64,000 bases of DNA from the NCBI GenBank assembly GCA_021295155.1, contig JAJTJC010000032.1:33989-97988 (forward strand), in the 5' to 3' direction. Every line of letters begins with the position of its first letter. Positions within the stretch are counted from its first letter, which is position 1. A program made the translations under genes and the position numbers. The notes under the pieces are model-generated. The model was given only the letters and a program-made list of their open reading frames with translations, was not told where the DNA came from and ran no database searches. Source of the DNA: Flavobacteriaceae bacterium D16 (GTDB taxonomy: Bacteria > Bacteroidota > Bacteroidia > Flavobacteriales > Flavobacteriaceae). Below, in pieces: positions 18,118 through 26,832 of this stretch.

Positions 18118-18762
18118 ATGGTTTTGAACAAAGATACCGCGGCGAAAACAGCAGAACTTCTATTGCAAATTAATGCAATTAAGTTGAGACCGGAAAATCC
18201 CTTCACATGGGCTTCGGGATGGAAATCACCCATATATTGTGATAACAGAATTATTCTGTCTTATCCGGCCATACGAAACTATATCCGTGAAAAAATGGGT
18301 AAGCGTGTGGAGGATTTATATGGCAAACCCGATGTGATTGCCGGTGTGGCCACAGGTGCCATCGGAATAGGCATGCTGGTGGCAGAATATCTGGGACTGC
18401 CCTTTATCTATGTAAGACCTGAACCTAAGTCACATGGCAGGCAAAATCAGATCGAAGGATACCTGGAAGCCGATCAAAAAGTAGTGGTTATTGAAGATTT
18501 GATCAGCACAGGAAAAAGTAGCTTAAATGCGGTAGCGGCATTGGAGGAACAAAACGCTGTGGTTAAGGGAATGGTGGCTATATTCACCTATGGATTCGAT
18601 ATAGCACAAAAAAATTTCTCGGAAAAAGGACTGGATTTACATACCCTTTGTGATTATGACCACCTGATACAGCAGGCTATAGAGACAAATTATATCAAAG
18701 AAGAACAACTGAATACCCTGATGGACTGGCGACAAAATCCTGCAGGCTGGAACCCCCAATAA
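18118..18762 (+). CDS. pyrE: orotate phosphoribosyltransferase
   Basis: A 214-residue enzyme that joins orotate to PRPP, giving OMP in pyrimidine synthesis. Key motifs are FTWASGWKSPIYCDNR, IAGVATGAIGIGMLVA, the flexible-loop region PEPKSHGRQNQIEG and the PRPP-binding VVVIEDLISTGKSSL. I start at the ATG at 18118, which gives the normal length; a longer reading from 18013 lies wholly within the NUDIX gene. Only seven bases separate its start from the divergent NUDIX start. The next gene begins one base after its stop. Confidence 0.94.
   Translation: MVLNKDTAAKTAELLLQINAIKLRPENPFTWASGWKSPIYCDNRIILSYPAIRNYIREKMGKRVEDLYGKPDVIAGVATGAIGIGMLVAEYLGLPFIYVRPEPKSHGRQNQIEGYLEADQKVVVIEDLISTGKSSLNAVAALEEQNAVVKGMVAIFTYGFDIAQKNFSEKGLDLHTLCDYDHLIQQAIETNYIKEEQLNTLMDWRQNPAGWNPQ
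18129..18136 (-). promoter_or_regulatory. -7 promoter element of the NUDIX gene
   Basis: On the minus strand this reads TATCTTTG, an exact TAnnTTTG match 18 bp from the NUDIX ATG. It lies inside the first codons of pyrE, as it must given the 7-bp gap between the two starts. Confidence 0.5.
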
Positions 18763-18763
18763 G

Positions 18764-19159
18764 ATGCATTTAGAAAGCCCAAAGAATACAATAGGAAAAA
18801 GCGGTAAAGAAGTATTTGAATTCCTTACGGAGCCCAAAAATTTTGAAACCTTAATGCCTGATAATGTAGATAAGTTTGAAGTTGTAAACCAGGACACTTT
18901 CCTTTTTGCTTTAAAAGGCATGCCGGAAATTGCTTTAAGAAAAAAAGAAGAACTCCCCCATTCCAAGGTTGTTTTGGGTGCAGCAAGTGACAAACTCCCT
19001 TTTACCTTAACCGCACACATTAGTGAAATAGCTGAAGAAAAATGTGAAGTTTATCTGAGCTTTGAGGGAGAATTCAATGCCATGATGGCGATGATGATCA
19101 AAACCCCGATCACTAATTTCATAGGGACGCTTTCCGAGAACATGAGCCGTATCGGCTAG
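18764..19159 (+). CDS. SRPBCC (START-like) family protein
   Basis: A 131-residue cytoplasmic protein with a START/SRPBCC-like pattern: an N-terminal strand and helix (GKSGKEVFEFLTEPKNFETLMPDNV), central strands and a long C-terminal amphipathic helix (MMIKTPITNFIGTLSENM). Such folds bind hydrophobic ligands. It begins one base after the pyrE stop, so it is in the pyrE transcript, but nothing ties it to pyrimidine metabolism. Confidence 0.7.
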   Translation: MHLESPKNTIGKSGKEVFEFLTEPKNFETLMPDNVDKFEVVNQDTFLFALKGMPEIALRKKEELPHSKVVLGAASDKLPFTLTAHISEIAEEKCEVYLSFEGEFNAMMAMMIKTPITNFIGTLSENMSRIG

Positions 19160-19175
19160 CTCCATAAAATCGCTA

Positions 19176-19913
19176 TTACCCCTTTAAAACCATTCGGATT
19201 TCATTTAAGCCGTAAGCCTTAGTGACCCCGGAAGCTCTTTTCACCCTGAGCCTGCCGCTGGAATCTATCCCCAGTATAGTTGCCAGAAAGGTTTCACCCT
19301 CTGGTGTACTAAAAGACATCTCCCCTCCCCTTCCATATAGCAATTCTTCATAAGCCTTTTGAGCTGGCTCCATTGGTTTGAAGAGGTATTGATCCATGGC
19401 AAGTTGAAACTCATCCAGCAGGTCCTTCAAGATTAATTCCAGTGGTATTTCATTACCTGTCAGCAGTCTTATAGAGGTAGCATTAAGCCCGGAACCAAAT
19501 ATTTCCTGGTTCACATTGAGTCCAATTCCGATGATGGCAGACTTTAACAAGGTTCCTTTAACAGTATTTTCCACTAAAATCCCGCATAGTTTATGTCTAC
19601 CTGACAGAATGTCGTTTGGCCATTTGACCTTAACATTAGGCACACCATATTTATTCAGGACAGTTGCAATAGCCAGGGAGGTAATTATGCTTAGCACAAA
19701 TTGGTCAGAGACCTTTAGACCTTCAAATTTCTTTAAAATACTAATTGTCAGGTTTTTATCAGGATCAGAAAGCCATTGCCGGCCAAGTTGTCCCCGGCCT
19801 TTTTTTTGCCAGTTTGTTTGTACGACCGTTCCATCAGGCGGATTTTGCGATACCAAAAGTTCTTTAAGGTATGCATTAGTGGAATCCGTGGCATCAAGTT
19901 TGATCAAAAGCAT
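19176..19913 (-). CDS. birA: biotin--[acetyl-CoA-carboxylase] ligase
   Basis: A 245-residue group I biotin protein ligase without the DNA-binding domain of E. coli BirA, so it should attach biotin to carboxylases but not repress transcription. The ATP/biotin-binding loop is GRGQLGRQWLSDPDKN, followed by VKWPNDILSGRHKLCGILVE and GIGLNVNQE. I start at the ATG at 19913; an in-frame GTG at 19934 would add seven residues. It diverges from rsfS and converges on the SRPBCC gene. Confidence 0.9.
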   Translation of the reverse strand: MLLIKLDATDSTNAYLKELLVSQNPPDGTVVQTNWQKKGRGQLGRQWLSDPDKNLTISILKKFEGLKVSDQFVLSIITSLAIATVLNKYGVPNVKVKWPNDILSGRHKLCGILVENTVKGTLLKSAIIGIGLNVNQEIFGSGLNATSIRLLTGNEIPLELILKDLLDEFQLAMDQYLFKPMEPAQKAYEELLYGRGGEMSFSTPEGETFLATILGIDSSGRLRVKRASGVTKAYGLNEIRMVLKG

Positions 19914-19979
19914 GCTGTGGCGATGTTTTACCACTGCAATGTTATGTTAAAAACAATGTCTGGCAAAACAAAAAAATAA

Positions 19980-19987
19980 TAACTTTG
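19980..19987 (+). promoter_or_regulatory. -7 promoter element of the rsfS-ftsH operon
   Basis: TAACTTTG is an exact TAnnTTTG match ending 19 bp before the rsfS ATG. It probably drives the whole run rsfS-ftsH-LUD-cdsA-psd-ACBP. Confidence 0.5.
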
Positions 19988-20006
19988 TACAAACTAAAAA
20001 CACTTA

Positions 20007-20384
20007 ATGCAGAAAAGGAAAGCTAGTGCAGATGAGCTAATTGCCCTAATCTTACACGGAATAGAAGAAGTAAAAGGACTGGATATAAACCTACTTGACT
20101 TAAGGGAAATTGAGAATACCGTTTGTGACTATTTTATCATTTGCAATGGCACTTCCAATACTCATGTTAACGCTATAGTCAATTCCGTACAAAAATCCGT
20201 CAGCAAGGCTAGTAAAGACAAACCCTGGCATGTAGAAGGCAGGGAAAACGGTGAATGGGTACTCCTGGATTACATCAACATCGTAGTCCATGTATTCCAG
20301 CCACAGGCTCGTGAATTCTATGACATAGAAGGCCTTTGGGGAGATGCGAAGATGACAGTAGTGGAACGAAGTGTAAATCAGTAA
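20007..20384 (+). CDS. rsfS: ribosomal silencing factor RsfS
   Basis: A 125-residue member of the RsfS/Iojap family. It binds uL14 on the 50S subunit and blocks subunit joining when nutrients are short. The motifs are CDYFIICNGTSNTHVNAIV, PWHVEGRENGEWVLLDYINIVVHVF and REFYDIEGLWGDA, all family hallmarks. ftsH begins nine bases after its stop. Confidence 0.93.
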   Translation: MQKRKASADELIALILHGIEEVKGLDINLLDLREIENTVCDYFIICNGTSNTHVNAIVNSVQKSVSKASKDKPWHVEGRENGEWVLLDYINIVVHVFQPQAREFYDIEGLWGDAKMTVVERSVNQ

Positions 20385-20393
20385 AGAAAAATA

Positions 20394-22382
20394 ATGGCAA
20401 AAGATAATAAGACCCCGCAAAAAAAACCAAGATTCAGTGCCTGGTGGATATATGGCTTAATCGCCGTATTGCTTATTGGGTTTCAGTTTATTGGAGGAGA
20501 AGGGCTTTCAACAACAAAAAAGACTACAACCTCAGAATTACAGGAATACCTTAGGAATGGTGATATTCAGAAGATCATCATAATTACCAATACCAATCAG
20601 GCCAAGGTATACCTTACAGAGGAGGCATTGCAAAAAGACGTACACAAGGATGTGTCTGAAAAACCGCTATTCCCTACTACGAGTACACTCCCGCAGTATG
20701 TTTTGGATTATGGTGATCTTCAGCTCTTCCAAAGTGATATATCTGAAATAAAGAAAGAAAACAGCCTGGACACTATTGTTGAATTTGACAAAGAGTCCAA
20801 TGTTTTCATGGAGCTACTGTTAACTATTTTGCCCTTTGTCCTGATAATCGGTATCTGGATCTATCTGATGAGAAGGATGTCAGGAGGAGCAGGTGGCGGT
20901 GCCGGCGGGCAGATATTTAACATTGGCAAGTCCAAGGCTAAACTATTTGACGAAAAGACAGATACCCGTACGTCTTTCCAGGATGTCGCAGGATTAGAAG
21001 GCGCCAAGGAAGAAGTAGAAGAGATCGTCGAGTTTCTAAAACATCCGGATAAATACACCTCCCTTGGGGGTAAAATCCCTAAAGGAGCCTTGCTTGTTGG
21101 ACCTCCGGGTACGGGTAAAACCTTATTGGCCAAAGCAGTGGCCGGTGAGGCCAAAGTGCCTTTCTTCTCGCTGTCAGGTTCAGACTTCGTGGAAATGTTT
21201 GTCGGTGTGGGAGCCTCCAGGGTAAGGGACCTGTTTAAACAGGCCAAAGACAAATCCCCATCCATAATCTTTATTGATGAGATAGATGCCATTGGACGAG
21301 CGCGAGGTAAAAATAATATTACCGGATCTAATGACGAGCGTGAGAATACCCTTAATCAGCTGCTAACTGAGATGGATGGTTTTGGTACAAATACCAATGT
21401 AATCGTACTGGCGGCTACAAACCGGGCAGACGTACTGGATAAAGCCCTCATGCGGGCGGGAAGGTTTGACCGTCAAATCTATGTAGACCTGCCTGATATT
21501 CGGGAGCGTAAAGAGATATTTGAAGTACACCTGAGGCCTATTAAAACCTCAGAAACCCTTGATCTGGACTTCCTAGCAAGGCAAACCCCGGGATTCTCAG
21601 GGGCCGATATTGCCAACGTCTGTAATGAAGCCGCTTTAATTGCTGCACGTAAGGAAAAAAAGGCAGTAAACAAACAAGACTTCCTGGACGCCGTGGACAG
21701 AATTGTAGGAGGTCTGGAAAAGAAAAATAAAATCATTACTCCTGAAGAGAAGCGGACCATTGCCTATCACGAGGCAGGTCATGCTACCGTGAGTTGGATG
21801 CTGGAACACGCTGCCCCTCTTGTAAAAGTAACCATAGTTCCTCGTGGACAGTCCCTTGGTTCTGCATGGTATTTACCTGAAGAACGGCTAATTGTTCGTC
21901 CGGAACAAATGCAGGACGAAATGTGTGCTACATTGGGAGGCAGAGCTGCCGAGAAGGTTATCTTTAATAAAATTTCTACCGGGGCCTTAAGTGACCTGGA
22001 AAAAGTGACCAAACAGGCTCGGGCCATGGTGACCATCTACGGTATGAATGATGAGATTGGCAACCTTACCTATTATGACTCATCAGGCCAAAATGAATAT
22101 GGGTTCACCAAGCCCTACAGCGAACAAACCGCTCAAAAAATTGATGAGGAAATTTCTAAAATCGTTGAAGAACAGTACCATCGGGCTATAGCAGTTCTAA
22201 ATGAACATAAAGACAAACTTACTGAGCTGGCGGAACGATTATTGGAAAAAGAGGTTATCTTTAAGGAAGATTTAGAAAAAATCTTTGGTAGGAGACCCTT
22301 TGAAAAGCAATTTGATCAGAAAGGGCAGGAAATACCCTCGGACACCCTGACTCCCGAGGAAACTACTGAAGAAAATAAATAA
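20394..22382 (+). CDS. ftsH: ATP-dependent zinc metalloprotease FtsH
   Basis: A 662-residue membrane AAA+ protease. Two transmembrane segments (residues 17-33 and 141-160) frame a periplasmic domain. The ATPase has Walker A GPPGTGKT (about residue 238), Walker [15 protein letters not shown] and the SRH region [21 protein letters not shown]. The zinc motif is AYHEAGH with a downstream Asp ligand in [10 protein letters not shown]. It degrades unassembled membrane proteins and regulates LPS and phospholipid balance in other bacteria, which suits its position ahead of cdsA and psd. Confidence 0.96.
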   Translation: MAKDNKTPQKKPRFSAWWIYGLIAVLLIGFQFIGGEGLSTTKKTTTSELQEYLRNGDIQKIIIITNTNQAKVYLTEEALQKDVHKDVSEKPLFPTTSTLPQYVLDYGDLQLFQSDISEIKKENSLDTIVEFDKESNVFMELLLTILPFVLIIGIWIYLMRRMSGGAGGGAGGQIFNIGKSKAKLFDEKTDTRTSFQDVAGLEGAKEEVEEIVEFLKHPDKYTSLGGKIPKGALLVGPPGTGKTLLAKAVAGEAKVPFFSLSGSDFVEMFVGVGASRVRDLFKQAKDKSPSIIFIDEIDAIGRARGKNNITGSNDERENTLNQLLTEMDGFGTNTNVIVLAATNRADVLDKALMRAGRFDRQIYVDLPDIRERKEIFEVHLRPIKTSETLDLDFLARQTPGFSGADIANVCNEAALIAARKEKKAVNKQDFLDAVDRIVGGLEKKNKIITPEEKRTIAYHEAGHATVSWMLEHAAPLVKVTIVPRGQSLGSAWYLPEERLIVRPEQMQDEMCATLGGRAAEKVIFNKISTGALSDLEKVTKQARAMVTIYGMNDEIGNLTYYDSSGQNEYGFTKPYSEQTAQKIDEEISKIVEEQYHRAIAVLNEHKDKLTELAERLLEKEVIFKEDLEKIFGRRPFEKQFDQKGQEIPSDTLTPEETTEENK

Positions 22383-22390
22383 GTTCCTTT

Positions 22391-22417
22391 AGCGTTTCCT
22401 TTAATAGGAAGGACGCT
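22391..22417 (+). other. imperfect hairpin between ftsH and the LUD gene
   Basis: AGCGT-TTCCT pairs with AGGAA-(GG)-ACGCT around a TTAAT loop, with a two-base bulge. There is no T-run, so it is not a typical terminator. It could stabilise or process the polycistronic mRNA. Confidence 0.3.
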
Positions 22418-22438
22418 ACGTGAATTGATATTACGCGA

Positions 22439-23050
22439 ATGGGTCTTTGGGACATATTTTTCGGGGGAGGCAAAAAAAAAGTCTCCAAGGAAACTGCAGA
22501 AACCAGAGGGGTTCATATGCCCGACCTCCAGATTCCTGTCGATGAAAAATTTACCATCCACTTTAAAAAGAATGGCGGTAAATTTTTGTACTGCGACTCC
22601 TTTGATGAAATATCCGAAGCCCTTAAAAACATACTCGATGAAAATGGGTGGCACGACCATCCTTTCTTCACTTTAAATCCCCGGCTGGAAGAACGATTTG
22701 CAAAAGAAAACCTGACCTTTACCAGCAAGGCTTCGGAAAGTGAAGTATTCTTTACTACCTGTGAACATTTAGTGGCCCAAAATGGATCCATACTGGTTTC
22801 TTCCAATCAGCTCAAGGAAAAGAAAATCAATGAGGTTCCTGAAAACTTAATTGTTTTCGCCACAACCAGTCAGCTAGTCGAATCTATTGGTGAAGGTTTA
22901 AAAACCATCAAACGTAAATACAAAGATGGTTTTCCGGGCAACATCACTACAATCAAGCATTTTCAGGCTACCGAAGAAAACGAGGATGATTTTCTAACCT
23001 ACGGTAGCAGCTCCAAGCATTTGTATCTCTTGTTACTGGAAGACCTTTAG
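22439..23050 (+). CDS. LUD-domain protein
   Basis: A 203-residue cytoplasmic protein resembling the LUD (lactate utilization) domain of LutC/YkgG: an N-terminal basic tail, SEVFFTTCEHLVAQNGSILVSS (the strand-helix pattern around the conserved TG/NG) and LIVFATTSQLVESIGEGL. It lacks the iron-sulfur motif of LutB. lutA and lutB are absent, so lactate oxidation is not supported. The position between ftsH and cdsA suggests a role linked to membrane homeostasis, but this is inference from context only. Confidence 0.68.
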   Translation: MGLWDIFFGGGKKKVSKETAETRGVHMPDLQIPVDEKFTIHFKKNGGKFLYCDSFDEISEALKNILDENGWHDHPFFTLNPRLEERFAKENLTFTSKASESEVFFTTCEHLVAQNGSILVSSNQLKEKKINEVPENLIVFATTSQLVESIGEGLKTIKRKYKDGFPGNITTIKHFQATEENEDDFLTYGSSSKHLYLLLLEDL

Positions 23051-23051
23051 T

Positions 23052-23855
23052 ATGAGAGAATTGTTAAGAAGACTCCTCACTGGGGTATTATATGTGGTCA
23101 TCTTACTCTCAGCCATTTTCCTTAGTTCGGACGCCTTCGATTTTCTTTTTATGGTATTTGGCCTGGCCTGCCTTTATGAATACAAGCGATTGGTTCATCT
23201 GCGGGGGTACTACATCTTTATCGCCTATTTAGGCCTGTGGTGGGCCTACATCTACCTGATACAGGACAGAGTGCTCATTAATGTGCTCATGTTTCTAACC
23301 CTTGCTGTCAATATAACTTTATTGCTTTATTTATTCTCCCGCAAAAGAAGGCTTTATTACAATTACCAAAAGTTTATCACCGGGCTATTTTACATCGGTG
23401 GCGGGTGTATTTTCCTTACCATGATCCCGTACAATGAAAAAGAATTTGCCAAACTACTGATCATGGGTATTTTTATCCTGATATGGGTGAACGATTCCTT
23501 TGCCTATCTGGTGGGAAAAACCCTGGGTCGGCACAAACTATACCCTTCCATTTCGCCAAAAAAAACAATAGAAGGATCCCTGGGCGGATTTGTATTCACC
23601 TTAATTGCCGCTTACTTCATGGCACGATACGAACCTATATTGGATCTTATTCAATGGATGGTACTTGCTGCAGTAATCGTATTGACGGGAAGCCTGGGGG
23701 ATTTATTGGAGTCCAAACTAAAACGTCAGGCGGGAGTTAAGGATAGTGGTGCCATTTTACCTGGACATGGAGGTATGCTAGACCGATTGGATAGTCTTAT
23801 ATTTGCAGCACCATTTGCTTATTTAACACTCAATATTTTTTCTTATGTTTCATAA
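23052..23855 (+). CDS. cdsA: phosphatidate cytidylyltransferase
   Basis: A 267-residue polytopic membrane enzyme that makes CDP-diacylglycerol from phosphatidate and CTP. Hydrophobic segments cover most of the first 160 residues. The family signature SISPKKTIEGSLGGF and the C-terminal GDLLESKLKRQAGVKDSGAILPGHGGMLDRLDSL region, with its conserved Asp residues, are clear. It starts one base after the LUD stop and overlaps psd by 11 nt. Confidence 0.93.
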   Translation: MRELLRRLLTGVLYVVILLSAIFLSSDAFDFLFMVFGLACLYEYKRLVHLRGYYIFIAYLGLWWAYIYLIQDRVLINVLMFLTLAVNITLLLYLFSRKRRLYYNYQKFITGLFYIGGGCIFLTMIPYNEKEFAKLLIMGIFILIWVNDSFAYLVGKTLGRHKLYPSISPKKTIEGSLGGFVFTLIAAYFMARYEPILDLIQWMVLAAVIVLTGSLGDLLESKLKRQAGVKDSGAILPGHGGMLDRLDSLIFAAPFAYLTLNIFSYVS

Positions 23856-24513
23856 GGAAGGACAACGCATAGTAATAACCACTTTCTTTATTGTAGCTGC
23901 AATAATTCTGGCAGCTGACTTCTTAGTAGACCTGTCATGGCTAAGGTACACCCTGCAGATAGGAGCATTGGTATTACTTATCCTCATCCTTCAATTTTTC
24001 AGGAATCCCAAAAGGATAGCCATAAAGAGTTTTGATGAAATTCTGGCTCCTGTAGATGGTAAAGTGGTCATAATTGAAGAAGTTGAAGAAAAAGAATACT
24101 TTAAAGACAAACGGATTCAGGTATCTATCTTTATGTCGCCCTTAAATGTGCATGTAACGCGCTATGCGGCCAGTGGTGTAATTAAATATTCCAAATACCA
24201 CCCTGGAAAATATCTGGTTGCCTGGCATCCTAAATCAAGTGAAAAAAATGAGCGCACCACAGTGGTGATCAATACTCCCAAATTCGGGGACATATTATAC
24301 CGTCAAATTGCAGGTGCTGTAGCCCGAAGGATAGTCAACTATGCTGAAGTAGGAGAAAATGTACAACAAGGTGAAGATGCAGGTTTTATTAAATTTGGAT
24401 CAAGGGTAGACCTTCTGCTACCGCTGGACAGTATTATAACGGTAAAGCTTAATCAAAAGGTTGTAGGCGCCAAGACCTGTATAGCCACGGCAAGGGACAA
24501 AGATGAAGAATGA
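23845..24513 (+). CDS. psd: phosphatidylserine decarboxylase (short, PSD-B-like)
   Basis: A 222-residue pyruvoyl enzyme that decarboxylates phosphatidylserine to phosphatidylethanolamine. Two N-terminal hydrophobic segments (residues 10-28 and 36-50) anchor it. Motifs are ILAPVDGKVVII, IFMSPLNVHVTRYAASG and the self-cleavage site in FIKFGSRVDLLLP, where the Ser of GS becomes the pyruvoyl group. Length fits the short bacterial group, not the roughly 320-residue E. coli form. It overlaps cdsA and the ACBP gene by 11 nt each. Confidence 0.9.
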   Translation: MFHKEGQRIVITTFFIVAAIILAADFLVDLSWLRYTLQIGALVLLILILQFFRNPKRIAIKSFDEILAPVDGKVVIIEEVEEKEYFKDKRIQVSIFMSPLNVHVTRYAASGVIKYSKYHPGKYLVAWHPKSSEKNERTTVVINTPKFGDILYRQIAGAVARRIVNYAEVGENVQQGEDAGFIKFGSRVDLLLPLDSIITVKLNQKVVGAKTCIATARDKDEE

Positions 24514-24763
24514 GACGCTGCATATCGAATTTCGGGAAGCTGTTAACTATATTAACAGCTACACAGATCCTATCCCTGCAGATCTGCTGCTAAAGTTGTA
24601 TGCCTACTACAAAATCGCCAATCAGAATTTTGAAAATCCGGGAAGCAAAACCCCACTGATCAATGCCTTTAAGGCCAATGCTCTTATTCAGGCCAATAAT
24701 ACCAGTCCAGAACAAGCCATGCAGCATTATATTGAGCTGGTAGAAAAATTCAAGACAGTATAA
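24503..24763 (+). CDS. acyl-CoA-binding protein
   Basis: An 86-residue four-helix acyl-CoA-binding protein (ACBP). The ligand-binding helix reads LLLKLYAYYKIANQNFENPG and the third helix has ALIQANNTSPEQAMQHYIELVEKF. The usual Trp of the KWDAW motif is replaced here (LINAFKANA). ACBP is mainly eukaryotic and occurs in a minority of bacteria. It is the last gene of the run and overlaps psd by 11 nt, so it may deliver acyl-CoA to phospholipid synthesis. Confidence 0.82.
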   Translation: MKNETLHIEFREAVNYINSYTDPIPADLLLKLYAYYKIANQNFENPGSKTPLINAFKANALIQANNTSPEQAMQHYIELVEKFKTV

Positions 24764-24767
24764 GGTA

Positions 24768-25541
24768 TTACTGGTAGAGGTCTTTCAGGTCTGCCTGGCA
24801 AAGTTCCAGCATGAAGGCACCTAGTTTTTGGGTCAGTGCTTCAGAATACTTCAGCCCTTTTTCCTTACTAGCCTTTCTGGGGTTGCCAACACCGGTATCT
24901 TCACTGATGGCTGACCACTTGCGTTCGGCCCAGGCCCAACCTTCTCGGAAAGCGCCAATTTTATGTTGTTTGGATGCCCCATCACCCCATTCCTCCCTGG
25001 GCAAGATCAATTCCGGTTTAAGGTGTAACATCAGGCTGGTTTCTAATTCGTCAGCATGATCACCGGATTCCTCAAAAAAGACTGTTCTGTCTAAGGCATG
25101 AAACCAGTTAGAAAATGAAACCCACATATCTGGATATTTCATTCCCAACTCGCGAACCAGGGGTTTGAAATTATTGCCGCCATGACTGTTGAAAATAAGC
25201 AATTTCTTTATTCCATGCCGACTAAGAGTGTCTGTTATATCTGATAAAACCGCCAGCTGTGTGGAAGGGTTAAGGTTCATATCCAGGTAGATATCGGACT
25301 GACCAGTATTAACGCCAAAGGGCACAACAGGAAGTACCACCAATCTGCCGCCGGACTCCCATGCTAATCGGGCCGCCTCAGCTGCCAAAGCCTCCGCTTC
25401 ATAATTATCCGTGCCATAAGGGAGGTGATAATTATGTGCTTCTGTAGCTCCCCATGGAAGCACTGCCAGTTCATAACGAAACTCTTTTAAGTGTTTCCAG
25501 TTATTCTCTGCAAGGATATAGGGTCTTATTTCAGTCATCAT
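24768..25541 (-). CDS. creatininase family amidohydrolase
   Basis: A 257-residue metalloenzyme of the creatininase superfamily. Motifs are VLPWGATEAHNYHLPYGTD (metal-binding Glu and His/Asp), LIFNSHGGNNFKPLVREL and EESGDHADELETSLML, with the second metal ligands. Relatives include creatininase, MftE-type peptidases and a riboflavin-pathway amide hydrolase, so the substrate is open. It overlaps the sterol-desaturase-like gene by four bases (same strand), implying a shared mRNA. Confidence 0.85.
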   Translation of the reverse strand: MMTEIRPYILAENNWKHLKEFRYELAVLPWGATEAHNYHLPYGTDNYEAEALAAEAARLAWESGGRLVVLPVVPFGVNTGQSDIYLDMNLNPSTQLAVLSDITDTLSRHGIKKLLIFNSHGGNNFKPLVRELGMKYPDMWVSFSNWFHALDRTVFFEESGDHADELETSLMLHLKPELILPREEWGDGASKQHKIGAFREGWAWAERKWSAISEDTGVGNPRKASKEKGLKYSEALTQKLGAFMLELCQADLKDLYQ

Positions 25542-26803
25542 GAAAGAGTTAGGTGCTTTAATGGACGGTCAATAAAGGTGAAATAATGTGCCCCCAATAT
25601 GGTAACTATAAAATATACGACAACGACAATACTTCCCCAGGGCAGCCATGTATTCAGGCCAAACCAGTCGCCTGTATACCAAATCAGTGCAACACCAGCT
25701 ATTCCCCGAATTGTTTCTATCCAAACCGCAGTTTTGCTTCTATCCATAAGTGCGGTATAACCATATATCCCTACAAAAACATACAATCCGAAAAGCATAA
25801 GCCCATCAAAACCTATTGCGCTGTAATTGTAAAACATAAATAACAGCAGCATTAGCGTAAATAGCATTTGAAAAATGGCATAGGTTTTTAAGCTACTGCT
25901 GGCCGGGGTTTTATAACGCTCGAAATGAAATACGTCCTCAATGATCTCTCTGGGGTATTTCCGGGCAACATCCTCCGGGCGCCATCCGGTAGGCATAAAC
26001 CAAATTCGAAGTTTGTCCCAGAAATTATTCGTTCTCCAGGCATCCTGAATCAGACACCACAGATGCTGAAAATTGATGACGATCGGATTCCAGGTTCTGG
26101 CCGGTTTCAATACTCCATATTGAGGAGGCACCTCATCAAGCTCTTCCTGGAAAGTTCCAAACATTCGATCCCATATACACAGTATTTGTCCCAGGTTCTT
26201 GTCGATATATTCGGGATTTATAGCATGGTGCACACGATGTTGAGAGGGCGTTACGATCACATATTCCAGGATACCCATTTTACCTATATGCTGGGTATGG
26301 TACCAGAATTGTCCGAAAAGATGTATTGGGGCCAGAATAGCGATTACCTGATGTGGCACTCCAAGCAGTGCAGCGGGAAGTAGCATTATTGGAAAATAAC
26401 CTATAAGGTTGGATATAGACTGCCTTAAGGCGCATGCCAGGTTGAATTCTTCACTGCTGTGATGGATCACATGCTGGTTCCAGAAGATGTTGATATGGTG
26501 ACTTAGGCGATGGTTCCAGTAGCCTGCAAAATCCATGGCAATAAATGCAACCAACCAAACCCACCAGGTAGCTTCAATCTCCACAACTGCAAAATGCTCA
26601 ACAAGGTATGGATAGCTAACAAGAATAACCCCCAAACCAAGGGAATCCTTGACAATATTTGTCAGTCCGGAGCTCAGGCTGCTAACTGTATCCATAATTG
26701 TATGCTTCTGCCTTCTGACAAAATATCCATAGAGGATTTCAATCAGGAGCAGGATAACAAAAAACGGAATAGCGTACAGGAGTGCTTGAGCGTAGGCTTC
26801 CAT
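25538..26803 (-). CDS. sterol desaturase/fatty acid hydroxylase family protein
   Basis: A 421-residue integral membrane di-iron enzyme. The histidine boxes are FAGYWNHRLSHHINIFWNQHVIHHSSEEFN and, further on, QHRVHHAINPEY; multiple hydrophobic segments lie at both ends. The layout (central hydroxylase domain plus an extra C-terminal membrane part, residues 300-415) resembles alkylglycerol monooxygenase more than C5-sterol desaturase. It probably hydroxylates a lipid or ether bond; the substrate is unknown. The creatininase-like gene follows with a four-base overlap. Confidence 0.82.
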   Translation of the reverse strand: MEAYAQALLYAIPFFVILLLIEILYGYFVRRQKHTIMDTVSSLSSGLTNIVKDSLGLGVILVSYPYLVEHFAVVEIEATWWVWLVAFIAMDFAGYWNHRLSHHINIFWNQHVIHHSSEEFNLACALRQSISNLIGYFPIMLLPAALLGVPHQVIAILAPIHLFGQFWYHTQHIGKMGILEYVIVTPSQHRVHHAINPEYIDKNLGQILCIWDRMFGTFQEELDEVPPQYGVLKPARTWNPIVINFQHLWCLIQDAWRTNNFWDKLRIWFMPTGWRPEDVARKYPREIIEDVFHFERYKTPASSSLKTYAIFQMLFTLMLLLFMFYNYSAIGFDGLMLFGLYVFVGIYGYTALMDRSKTAVWIETIRGIAGVALIWYTGDWFGLNTWLPWGSIVVVVYFIVTILGAHYFTFIDRPLKHLTLS

Positions 26804-26832
26804 AGAAGTAAACTGAAATTGGTCTCAAATAT

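Noticed and set aside
18111..18233. Long 5' extension of the NUDIX gene
   Set aside because: It would overlap pyrE on the other strand, and a -7 element at 18129-18136 falls inside it.
22425..22676. Second frame overlapping the LUD gene
   Set aside because: It has no recognizable domain and is an out-of-frame reading of the LUD gene.
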